A stretch of 47,095 nucleotides of DNA, from the NCBI GenBank assembly GCA_030690365.1, contig JAUYGX010000130.1, positions 1 to 47,095 on the forward strand. Direction: 5' to 3'. Made by a program: the position numbers and the translations under genes. The stretch is from Bacteroidales bacterium. Its GTDB lineage: Bacteria > Bacteroidota > Bacteroidia > Bacteroidales > F082. Shown here piece after piece: positions 29,982-39,500 of the stretch; positions within the stretch are counted from its first letter, which is position 1, and each line of letters begins with the position of its first letter. The notes below the pieces were generated by a model that saw only the letters and a list, made by a program, of their open reading frames with translations, ran no database searches and was not told the origin of the DNA.

Positions 29982-32732
29982 TTAAAACTCCAGTTCCAAC
30001 TGGGGTGGCTCATCTTCCGGTCGCTTCTTTCGCGGAAGCGGAGGCTTGGGAACTTCTACTGGTGGTGTATTGCGTTCTCCCTTAAACTCATCCCTGTTAA
30101 TTTCTTCATTAATTGTTTCCGTGGATTCTGTCGGGTCAATTTCTGTTTCAACTATCAGGTTTTCCTCCGGTTCTAAGATCCCATTCTCGTCTTCTTCAGT
30201 TTCAGGAGGCGAATACGGAAGCGGTTCAATCAGTTTAAATGCTTTTAGTGTATAGTTTGAAAGCCTTTTTCCTTTGGCTTTAAAGCTTTTCACAGCGATA
30301 AAATCAGCCAGATTAACCACTTCATTTTCAAATTGCTCGCTACTGTCTTTTTTTACCTCAAACGAAAGTCTGGGTAAATAATCCATTGAAAATTTAGTGA
30401 ATTTCGAGCCCTTGCTTTCGCTGATAAATAAATAAGGTTTGTTAACACTGCTGGAATCAGGAATCTGAAATCGTTTCACGAAATATTTTCCATGTTCGCC
30501 ATCGTAATAAATGGCACTGATAACTATTTCGGGATCGAATTTGGTGATGGAGATCATTTCATCATCAAAATGGGTCGACAACTCGTAGCCGGTGAGTTTA
30601 AATTCACCAGTCGATAAAATAGCGACAATCTTTTCATCTCCTGTAAAGGCACCAATGTAAACACCGCGTTCGTCGTTGTTGAGTCTTCGGATGGTATCGT
30701 CGTACCAGATGTTGAGTGCGCCGAGTGTCGACACACCGCCTTCGCGCTGGGTGATTGATTTGATGACATTTTTAGTGAGCAGATTACCTTGTGAGCTCCT
30801 TCCTTTGATGGTCAGGCTGCTAAAGTCAAAATCGAAATGCAGCTTTTTAAGTTTCGGACGAGGTCGAAGGGAAACCTTTACAATCTCCGCCTCACCATTG
30901 GGATTGGCGGTAAAATAAATCACTTTTGAACCTTCGCTGCCTTTGGTAAGGTCGTATTCCTTGTCGCGTGTAATGCCCACCACGGCGAACCGTTTTACAT
31001 AATAATTGCCCTGTTTACCGTCGCGGTAAACCATGTTGTAAATGGTTCTGTCGTCGTTTCTCCTAAATACATCTACATGTATAATTCCTTGTCCTACAAA
31101 CACTTTAGGAGCTACTTTGCATACAATGCAAGTCCCGTCTTCGCGCAACACAATCATGTCGTCGATGTCGGAACAATCGGTTACAAACTCATCTTTCTTC
31201 AACGAAGTACCCACAAATCCGCCCGCGCGATCCACATATAGTTTTTCGTTGGCCACGGCCACATTGCTGGCATTGATGGTGTCGAAGTTTCGGATTTCGG
31301 TTCTCCGTTCGTGTCCTTTACCGTATTTCTTTTTGATTTGGCGGAAATAATTGATGGCATAATCAATCAGGTGTTCCAGGTGATTTTTCACTTCTTCCAT
31401 CTCATCCTCAAGCAACAGGATACCTTCTTCTGCTTTGTAGGCATTGTATTTGGAAATACGTTTTATCTTGATCTCGGTGAGCCGTACCAGGTCGTCTTCA
31501 ATTACCGGGCGTCTGAGTTTGGATTTATAGGGTTCGAGTTCGTGGTCGATGGTGGTAAGAACGCTTTCCCAGGTTTCACAGTTTTCAATGGAGAGATACA
31601 GTCGGTTTTCGATGAATATTTTCTCCAGCGAGGCATTGTGCCACTGGTCCTCAAGTTCACCCAACCTGATTTCGAGTTCGGTTTTTAAGAGGTGAACCGT
31701 GAGGTTCGTATCATTTTTTAAAATGTCGTTAACGCTGATAAATACAGGCTTATCTTCCTTAATAACGCAGTTGTTGGGCGAAATAGAGACTTCACAGTTG
31801 GTAAAAGCGTACAGGGCATCAATGGTTTGGTCGGGCGAAACATTGTTGGCCAGATGAATCACAATTTCTACATCTTCGGCGGTGTTGTCATCAATTTTAC
31901 GGATTTTGATTTTTCCCTTATCGTTTGCACTGATGATTGAATCGATTAAGGTAGCCGTGTTGGTGGAAAAGGGGATTTCTTTAATGACCAGTGTCTTTTT
32001 GTCGATCTGGGCAATTTTTGCCCTGATGCGGACTTTTCCTCCACGCAATCCTTCGTTGTATTTTGAGCAATCAGCCATGCCACCGGTTAGGAAGTCGGGC
32101 AGGATTTCAAATTCCTTACCCAGCAGGTAGGCGATGGAGGCATCTATCAATTCAATAAAATTGTGAGGCAGAATTTTTGAAGCCAGACCAACGGCAATCC
32201 CTTCCACGCCCTGGGCCAGCAACAACGGGAATTTTACCGGAAGGGCAATGGGTTCCTTGTTGCGGCCATCATACGATGGTTTCCATTTGGTGGTTTTGGG
32301 ATTGAAAACAACTTCTTTGGCAAATTTTGAGAGGCGTGCTTCGATATAACGGGGTGCGGCTGCCTGGTCGCCAGTGAGGGTGTTTCCCCAGTTTCCCTGC
32401 ATGTCGATGAGTAATTCTTTTTGTCCGAGCTGAACCAGTGCATCCCCGATGGAGGCATCGCCATGGGGGTGAAACTGCATGGTGTGTCCGATGATGTTGG
32501 CCACCTTGTTGTAACGGCCGTCATCCAAACGGTTCATGGCATGCAAAATACGCCGTTGTACAGGTTTTAAACCATCGTCAATATCAGGAACAGCCCGTTC
32601 CAGAATAACATAGGAAGCATAATCGAGAAACCAGTTTTCGTACATGCCCCTCAGGTGGGTGGTACGATGACCTTCTTCTAAATGAAACTGATTTGCGTTT
32701 TCCTCTTCTCTGTTTTCGTCTAACTCACTCAT
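29982..32732 (-). CDS. parC: DNA topoisomerase IV subunit A
   Basis: Type II topoisomerase cleavage subunit, 916 residues, that decatenates daughter chromosomes with ParE. The N-terminal region has WFLDYASYVILERAVPDIDD, QRRILHAMNRLDDGRYNKVA and HPHGDASIGDALVQLGQKEL, which are ParC rather than GyrA wording in this phylum; the catalytic Tyr is 129 in GDQAAAPRYIEARLSKFA. A coiled-coil and the C-terminal beta-pinwheel (about 500-830) follow. The last ~80 residues are a disordered acidic, proline-rich tail (ETEEDENGILEPEENLIVET, then PPLPRKKRPEDEPPQLELEF). parE is not adjacent: the upstream gene encodes a BatA-domain protein. Confidence 0.95.
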   Translation of the reverse strand: MSELDENREEENANQFHLEEGHRTTHLRGMYENWFLDYASYVILERAVPDIDDGLKPVQRRILHAMNRLDDGRYNKVANIIGHTMQFHPHGDASIGDALVQLGQKELLIDMQGNWGNTLTGDQAAAPRYIEARLSKFAKEVVFNPKTTKWKPSYDGRNKEPIALPVKFPLLLAQGVEGIAVGLASKILPHNFIELIDASIAYLLGKEFEILPDFLTGGMADCSKYNEGLRGGKVRIRAKIAQIDKKTLVIKEIPFSTNTATLIDSIISANDKGKIKIRKIDDNTAEDVEIVIHLANNVSPDQTIDALYAFTNCEVSISPNNCVIKEDKPVFISVNDILKNDTNLTVHLLKTELEIRLGELEDQWHNASLEKIFIENRLYLSIENCETWESVLTTIDHELEPYKSKLRRPVIEDDLVRLTEIKIKRISKYNAYKAEEGILLLEDEMEEVKNHLEHLIDYAINYFRQIKKKYGKGHERRTEIRNFDTINASNVAVANEKLYVDRAGGFVGTSLKKDEFVTDCSDIDDMIVLREDGTCIVCKVAPKVFVGQGIIHVDVFRRNDDRTIYNMVYRDGKQGNYYVKRFAVVGITRDKEYDLTKGSEGSKVIYFTANPNGEAEIVKVSLRPRPKLKKLHFDFDFSSLTIKGRSSQGNLLTKNVIKSITQREGGVSTLGALNIWYDDTIRRLNNDERGVYIGAFTGDEKIVAILSTGEFKLTGYELSTHFDDEMISITKFDPEIVISAIYYDGEHGKYFVKRFQIPDSSSVNKPYLFISESKGSKFTKFSMDYLPRLSFEVKKDSSEQFENEVVNLADFIAVKSFKAKGKRLSNYTLKAFKLIEPLPYSPPETEEDENGILEPEENLIVETEIDPTESTETINEEINRDEFKGERNTPPVEVPKPPLPRKKRPEDEPPQLELEF

Positions 32733-32830
32733 CGACTTATCGTCATTTTACAATAAAACTTTCTTTTGATTTGTCCTTGGTTAATGACTGCCATTATTTT
32801 CCGAACCCTTTGCTGACCTTATCTGCCAGC

Positions 32831-34864
32831 TTATTTTCCAAAACGCAACAGCAGTCCTTCTGCCAATAATGCCAAAAGTGCGAAGATAATAAATAGCTTC
32901 CAAATAGGACTGTCTTTCTGCAAAGCGTTGATAACTTCTGTGTAGCTGGTATCAGCCAAATCAACAATTCTGTAGTGGGGTATCCCCGAAGCCTTACAAA
33001 TGCTGTCGATTTCATCCGGATGATACGATCTTAGATCTGATTCGTTGCGGCTGTAATTAAAAGACATGGCTGCCACCAAACTGTCGTTTAGCATAAGATG
33101 GTAATATCCTGAGGTATTTATATTCCCGAAAAGGCTCAGTTGCAGTTGCCCTTGTTGAATCAACTGTTCCGGAATAAAGCTTTCTTCAGCATCCTTTTTC
33201 ACAATGGTAATTGGTTTGTCTTCCTGAAGGCGGGTGCTGAGTTTGAAATTCAGTTGTTCATCCTGTCCCACCGTGTAGAAAAGTGGTTCGGGAGATCCAG
33301 AAAGTGAGGCTATTCCTGCCATTATGGGTACAAACAGCAGGTTGGATGATAAATTGCCATAACTCCTGTCCAGCCCCGATGAAAGCATATATAGCTGACC
33401 TTTACCAATGTTTTTTCGGGCCAGCAAATCATCTCCGTTAAGGAGCGATACCAGCGATTCCACCCCGGATTGTACAGTAAAGATATAACGCGAATGTTGC
33501 AGAACAATGGGGAGATCTGCATTTTTTGGAATGCGGCCAATGCTGTTTTTAAACAAAGGACTGGTGATTTTAATGCCCGATACCCTGGTTTTGGAAGTGT
33601 CGATGACTGCAATTCTTCCCGATTGGGTCTGTTGCAACAATCCGGCTTCACTCAGGTTACTACCCGAAATTACCACCACATGACCGCCCTGTTCCATATA
33701 CTGTACCAATTGCGTGGATAGTCCGGAGGTGATTTCGTTTAAACTATTTAAAATGATCAGGTTGTACTGATTAAACCGGTTGTAATTAATGTGTTGTGCC
33801 GATTCCTGGTGCAATAAAAATAAACTGTCGCTTCCAAACAATTGCCTGAGCGCAGGTGACGATCCATTGTTGCTGATGGCCAAAATGTTGATGTGCGGAA
33901 CCACCTTCACGGCGAAAAACAGCTGATCGTCGAAGGTGATCGGATAATCTTCAATTTTAACCTCACCATATTTCCACCCAGCACTTTCGGGCGTGTAGCT
34001 TATGCTGATGTTAGTGGAAGTGTGGGCCTTTAAATCGACTCCCGCTACCGCTTTTTGTTGCCCATTGATGATGAACACGACCGGAATTTTTTCGTAATCG
34101 GTGGAAGCGTTGTTTTTCAGCCTGATCAGGCAGGTGCTTTTACGCCCCGGAATAAGCATGGGTTCTGCAAACCACAAACTGTCGACCACCAGGTTGTTGT
34201 ACCTGATAGTCTGTAAAGGGAAAAATAAATAATTGATGTTACTGTCGGCCGGGATATTTTGAAGGTCGGCGGTATTTTTTTGAAAATCCGAAAAAATCAG
34301 CATCTGACGTGAATCGGTGTTGGTTGCTTCGGGTTTTGTACCCGATAGCAACACTTCCGAGAGTGACCTGACGATCGGCGTAATTTGTATTTCCCCCAGT
34401 TTGTCAGCAGCCTCATCACGGCTCAGGGCTTTATTAAACAAGCCATATTGATCGTTGTCCTTGACGATAAAACGGGCATCCTGAGGAGAACCATTCACCA
34501 AAACAAGGGCATCACCAATGGCATTGTTGAACAACCGCCCCTGACTACCTTCGGACATCATGCTAAATGAATTGTCGATGTAGATGGTTTTTTCGCCGGA
34601 AGATGTCACCTCTTGGGTTTCGGGTGATTCAAATACTGGTTTGGCAATGGCCAGCACGAGAAATAGCAATACCAGCATACGCAGCAGTAAAACGATGATA
34701 TGTAATAAGTTGCGCTGTTTACGGGTTTCGATGGTGATTTGCTTAAGCAGCTTTACCTGACTGAAATATACCTTTTTGTGCCGCCTGAAATTGAACAGGT
34801 GGATGACCAGTGGAATGAGCAGTGCAAAAAGACCAAATAAAAATTCAGGATGCTGAAAATACAT
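32831..34864 (-). CDS. BatA N-terminal domain membrane protein
   Basis: 677-residue protein. The N-terminal ~80 residues match the aerotolerance regulator BatA domain (HPEFLFGLFALLIPLVIHLF, then NFRRHKKVYFSQVKLLK) with a second helix LLHIIVLLLRMLVLLFLVLA. An extracytoplasmic VWA-like segment follows, with a MIDAS-type DNSFSMMSEG, and glutamine amidotransferase-like LNEITSGLSTQLVQYMEQGG and HVVVISGSN. A C-terminal transmembrane helix (KLFIIFALLALLAEGLLLRF) closes it. Such proteins accompany MoxR/BatA-E systems, but none is seen here. Promoter at 34885-34892; parC begins 98 bp downstream. Confidence 0.9.
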   Translation of the reverse strand: MYFQHPEFLFGLFALLIPLVIHLFNFRRHKKVYFSQVKLLKQITIETRKQRNLLHIIVLLLRMLVLLFLVLAIAKPVFESPETQEVTSSGEKTIYIDNSFSMMSEGSQGRLFNNAIGDALVLVNGSPQDARFIVKDNDQYGLFNKALSRDEAADKLGEIQITPIVRSLSEVLLSGTKPEATNTDSRQMLIFSDFQKNTADLQNIPADSNINYLFFPLQTIRYNNLVVDSLWFAEPMLIPGRKSTCLIRLKNNASTDYEKIPVVFIINGQQKAVAGVDLKAHTSTNISISYTPESAGWKYGEVKIEDYPITFDDQLFFAVKVVPHINILAISNNGSSPALRQLFGSDSLFLLHQESAQHINYNRFNQYNLIILNSLNEITSGLSTQLVQYMEQGGHVVVISGSNLSEAGLLQQTQSGRIAVIDTSKTRVSGIKITSPLFKNSIGRIPKNADLPIVLQHSRYIFTVQSGVESLVSLLNGDDLLARKNIGKGQLYMLSSGLDRSYGNLSSNLLFVPIMAGIASLSGSPEPLFYTVGQDEQLNFKLSTRLQEDKPITIVKKDAEESFIPEQLIQQGQLQLSLFGNINTSGYYHLMLNDSLVAAMSFNYSRNESDLRSYHPDEIDSICKASGIPHYRIVDLADTSYTEVINALQKDSPIWKLFIIFALLALLAEGLLLRFGK

Positions 34865-34884
34865 GCTAACCGATTTAAGGGTTG

Positions 34885-34892
34885 CAAAAATA
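34885..34892 (-). promoter_or_regulatory. Predicted -7 element (TATTTTTG) for the BatA-domain gene
   Basis: Consensus TAnnTTTG on the minus strand followed by CAACC, 20 bases before the start at 34864. Confidence 0.55.
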
Positions 34893-34997
34893 CAGATTAG
34901 AACTGATTATTTCAGTTTTAAGGTCGATCCTTTTCAAACTCCTGTTATATCGTTTCAAATAAAGGGGAATGCGGATACCAATGTCAGAACAGGTTGT

Positions 34998-35582
34998 TCA
35001 TTTTTTTTGATTTGTATTGAGTTCGGTAAGCAATTTGGCTATCCCATCAATGGGCAATATATGGTGGGGTTTTGCCAGATCGATGGCCGACTGTGGCATC
35101 ATGTCGGCTTCGGCTTCGGAGGGTAATTGCGCGATGGTAAGTCCTCCTGCTTTTTTAATGGCAGATAAGCCATGCGCCCCGTCGTTGTTTGCCCCTGTTA
35201 GCACAATCCCGATTAATTGTGCGCCATAAGCAAAAACGGCAGATTCAAAGAGTACGTCAATGGAAGGTCGGGCATACCTGATTTTTTCTTCGGTACTCAA
35301 TCCGATGGTAAAATCCTCTTCTACCAGCATGTGGTAGTTGGGAGGTGCAATATATACGTTACCTGGCAGTATTGGTTCTTTTTCATCGGCCTCTTTCACT
35401 GTTAGTTTTGAAATGCCATTCAGGTATTTGGCCATAAAATTATCGGAATTGGGACTGATGTGCTGTACCACCAGTATCGGGAAATCTAAACCATCCGGTA
35501 AAGCTGTTATGAGACGCTTGAGGGCGTAAAATCCTCCTGTGGAGGCTCCGATAACGATGGCTTTGTAGGTCATGTTAATCAA
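34998..35582 (-). CDS. Stand-alone CheB methylesterase domain
   Basis: 194-residue CheB_methylest domain without the N-terminal receiver found in classical CheB. The catalytic set is Ser 14 (GASTGG), His 41 (VVQHISPNSDNF) and Asp 134 (LTGANNDGAHGL). It should demethylate or deamidate glutamates on a signalling partner. Start at 35582 or at the Met three codons later. It follows cheR by 23 bp. With no receptor (MCP) or CheA in sight, the likely partner is one of the two hybrid kinases of the island; that is inference. Confidence 0.93.
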   Translation of the reverse strand: MINMTYKAIVIGASTGGFYALKRLITALPDGLDFPILVVQHISPNSDNFMAKYLNGISKLTVKEADEKEPILPGNVYIAPPNYHMLVEEDFTIGLSTEEKIRYARPSIDVLFESAVFAYGAQLIGIVLTGANNDGAHGLSAIKKAGGLTIAQLPSEAEADMMPQSAIDLAKPHHILPIDGIAKLLTELNTNQKK

Positions 35583-35605
35583 TTTTACTAACGGATCAAT
35601 CCGGA

Positions 35606-36448
35606 TTATACAATCCTCTTTTTATATAGCTTTTCGTGCGGGTTTAGTATGTCGTATTGAGGTGCATTGTTCGAAAACTGAATGGTTTCTTTTGATCCGA
35701 GGCATAAAAAACCACCGTTTATCAGGCTTTCGGTAAACAGGCTAAATACTTTATTTTGAAGGTCGCGGTTGAAATATATCAACACATTGCGGCAAATAAT
35801 GATGTTTACTTCGGCAAATACGCTGTCGGTAACCAGGTTGTGTTCGGCAAACACAATGTTTTTTTTCAGCGACTGATCGAAGATCACCGAATTATAGTCG
35901 GCCATGTAATAATCAGAAAACGACTGTTTGCCTCCGGCCTGCTGATAGTTTGCCGTAAATTCCTTAATCCTGTTGATGGGATAGATGCCTTTTTTAGCGG
36001 TTTCGAGTACGTTTCGGTTAAAATCGGTGGCGTAAATCTGCACGCGGTCGTACAATCCTTCTTCTTTTAATACAATGGCAAACGAATATACTTCTTCTCC
36101 GGTAGAACATCCGGCATGCCATACCTTAATAAAAGGATAGGTTTTTAGCAATGGGATAACCTCCTGGCGTAAAGCCAAATAGAACTTGGGGTCGCGAAAC
36201 ATTTCTGTAACATTGATCGACAAGTCTTTAAGAATTTCCTGAAAAAACATGGGATCGTGTAAAACTTCGTGTTGCATTTGTGAGATGCTCTTGAAATGCG
36301 AGCTTGAAAGCCGATGCAGCAGTCTGCGTTTTACATGAGCTCTGCTGTAATTCCTGAAATCATACCCGTATTTCTGAAATATGGCATCCAGAATTAAATC
36401 AATCTCGATATTGATGGTTTGGTTGGTATCGTCAATGCCGCTATTCAT
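35606..36448 (-). CDS. CheR-type glutamate methyltransferase
   Basis: 280-residue SAM-dependent protein-glutamate O-methyltransferase. The N-terminal helical domain has YDFRNYSRAHVKRRLLHRLS and DLSINVTEMFRDPKFY; the SAM domain has VWHAGCSTGEEVYSFAI (GCSTGEE at 113-119), RVQIYATDFNRNVLETAKKG, and IIICRNVLIYFNRDLQNKVF, then GGFLCLGSKE. It is full length for the family, with no TPR or MCP-tether pentapeptide-binding extension noted. It lies between hybrid kinase 1 (119 bp) and cheB (23 bp). Confidence 0.94.
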   Translation of the reverse strand: MNSGIDDTNQTINIEIDLILDAIFQKYGYDFRNYSRAHVKRRLLHRLSSSHFKSISQMQHEVLHDPMFFQEILKDLSINVTEMFRDPKFYLALRQEVIPLLKTYPFIKVWHAGCSTGEEVYSFAIVLKEEGLYDRVQIYATDFNRNVLETAKKGIYPINRIKEFTANYQQAGGKQSFSDYYMADYNSVIFDQSLKKNIVFAEHNLVTDSVFAEVNIIICRNVLIYFNRDLQNKVFSLFTESLINGGFLCLGSKETIQFSNNAPQYDILNPHEKLYKKRIV

Positions 36449-36567
36449 GTAATGATTGTGTTATTTTTAAGTTGTAGATCCAGTTTTAAGCATTCCTTTC
36501 GGTTATTACTATGACCAGATTCCGGATATGGCTATTCGTTTAAGCCAATAAAGAATACAGGTTTTGA

Positions 36568-39500
36568 TTAGTACAACCAAACCCGCAACAGTGAAATCAG
36601 TTTGTCCTTTTCAACAGGTTTGGATAGATATTCATTTGCTCCGGCCGCCAGACATTTGTCACGGTCTTCTTTCATGGCTTTGGCCGTAAGAGCAATAATG
36701 GGTAATTTTTTGTATTTCTTGTCCTTTCGGATCTCCTTCATGGCTTCGTAGCCATCCATTTCGGGCATCATGATATCCATTAAAATCAGGTCGACGTTGG
36801 GTGTGGAATTCAATTTTTCAATGCCTTCGCGACCGTTTTTTCCTATTACGACCTTTGCCTTGTAGCTTTCGAGCAAACTGGTGATGGCAAATACATTGCG
36901 CATATCGTCGTCTACCACCAGGATGGTCTTGTCTTCGAGCACGTTGTCCTTGCCGTGAAATGCCTCAATCATGTCCTTTTTTTTCTGTGGCAATTTCGAT
37001 TCCACCTGATGCAGGAAAAGCGTGGTTTCGGCCAGTAGCCGTTCGAATGAGTGCGCCCCTTTAAGAATAATTGTTTGAGAATGACCCAGCAGCAGGTCGT
37101 TTTCGTCTTTGGTGAGTTCGCGCCCGGTGTAGATTACAATAGGCAGGTTTGGTGCCAGTTGGCTTTCGTGGATGATGTCGAGGAGCTCAAATCCGGTCAT
37201 GTCCTCCAATCCCAAATCGAGAATCATACAATCGAAGGTTTCACTTTTTAGCAGCTCAATGGCTTTCTTGCCCGAAGGAACATCTGTGATGTCGATGTTG
37301 TCGCCTTTCATCAGGTTGATGATGCTTTTACGCATGATCTCTTCATCCTCCACCACCAGGAGTTTTTTTACCGGTTTTGAAATCAATACTTCAATCTTGT
37401 TGAAAACGGAGTCAATATCTTCTTTTACGGCCGGTTTGGTAAGAAAACCGATGGCTCCCATTTTTAGTGCCGCCATATTGCGGTCGGAGGCCGAGATAAA
37501 ATGAACCGGGATATGACGGGTTTTTGGATTGATTTTCAGTTTTTTCATCACCTCATAACCATCCATGCCAGGCAATCCGATGTCCAGAATAATGGCACTT
37601 GGTGTATGATAATCAGCTAAATACAACCCTGTTTCGCCATCGAGTGCGATGAGTCCCTTAAACTGGTGATCGTGCGCCAAACTTAATAATACGGATGCAA
37701 AATTCTCATCGTCTTCGATAATCAACACCAGGCGATCTTTACCGAACAGGGTGTTGCGATCGTCGTTTACCTGCTGCATCCGTGTTTTTGCACCATCGTC
37801 AAGTGGTTGGTTTTCATGGAGTTCATCGGATGAAATATCTTCGTCAGCGGGAGTGTCTTCCTCCTTTTGGAAGACTTCAACATTTTCGTCATTTTCGCTT
37901 ATTACCAGCTCAAAGGGCAAATACAAGGTAAAGGCAGATCCTTTGCCTTCTTCACTGGTCAGTTGCATTTCGCCTCCCAACAGCCTGGCGAAATTTTTGG
38001 ATATGCTCAATCCCAATCCGGTACCTCCGTAACGGCGACTGGTAGTTCCGTCGGCTTGTTTGAATGCTTCAAAAATCAATTCCTGTTTATCTTTCGGAAT
38101 GCCTATACCGCTGTCCTGAACCGAAATAGAAACGGTATTGTTTGGTTTGAGTAAGGGGTTGTTTAATTTAATCGATTTTTCAGGTTTGCCGATCACCAGA
38201 CTGATTTTGCCCTTTTCGGTAAATTTGATGGCATTCGAAAATAAATTCTTGATAATCTGTTGTACCCTTTGGACGTCGGTGGTAATAGATTCGGGAAGGC
38301 TTTTATCGAGTTTAAGTCCCAATTCAAGCCCTTTGGTCTTCATCACTTCTTTGAAAGAATCGGAAACAAATACTTCTAAATCCGAAAGATAGCATGCTTC
38401 GAGGTTGACCTCTACTTTCCCCGATTCCACTTTCGACAGGTCAAGAATGTCGTTGATCAGATTGAGCAAATCGTTTCCCGATGAATGGATGGTTTGCGAA
38501 AATTGTAATTCTTTGTCGTCCAGATGTGTTTTGCGATTTTCGGCCAGCAATTGCGACAGAACAATGATGCTGTTGAGGGGTGTACGCAGTTCGTGCGACA
38601 TATTGGCCAGGAACTCCGATTTATAGGTGCTGGCCTGCTCCAGGTCCTTGGCTTTTAGTTCGATGTCCTTGCGGGCCGATTCAAGTTCGACGTTCTTTTT
38701 GCGGATAGCATCGCGTTGAATTTCAAGTGCTCTGGTGCGTTCCTCCAGTTCTTCGTTGGTAACGCGGAGTTCTTCCTGCTGTTCCTGAAGGTGTTCTTCC
38801 GAAACTTTTAAGGCATTGGTTTGTTCCTGAAGTTCTTCGTTGGCTTGCCTGAGCTCTTCTTGTTGCACTTCGAGTTCATGGGCCTGTTCTTGTGTGCGGG
38901 TTAGCAATTCGAGAACACGCAGGTGCGACTGGAGGGTAAGTATGGATAAAGTGGTGTCGTTGACGGCCAAATCGATAAATCTTAAATGGTCATCGGTGGG
39001 TTTGTTGATCATCCCCAACTGAATAACACCAACTGATTCATCATTCCGTGTAAACGGAACCACCACAAAATACCGAAGTATTGTCTCGCCCACACCATAA
39101 TTGAATACAGGTGTGTTTACCTCATTTTGATCGGATATTACAATCCGTTTCTTTTCAATAAAAGCCTGGCCAACAATGCCTTCGCCGGGTTTTAAAGCCA
39201 GCACCCTTTTCTTGTCGGTTTCTTTCAGCGCATAGCTGGCGGAAAGTTTTAATTCATCGTGTTCGTACAGATAACATAAACCAATTTGTGCGTCCAGGTA
39301 TTTACAGAAAAAGTTGATGATGGATTGGGTAAGGCTTTCCATCGACTGGTGGCCTTTTAATTCGCTGTCGAGTTTATTAATCCCTGTTTTGAACCAGTTT
39401 TCACGTTGTATCCCGATAGAATTCTCCCGCAGTGTCTCGGTCATTTTATACAAAGCTTTGCCCAGCGTATCGTTTTCGCTGCGGGGGGTGATTACAGCCG

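Noticed and set aside
32794-33015. Short minus-strand ORF between parC and the BatA-domain gene
   Set aside because: It lies mostly within the BatA-domain coding region in another frame and has no signal or motif.
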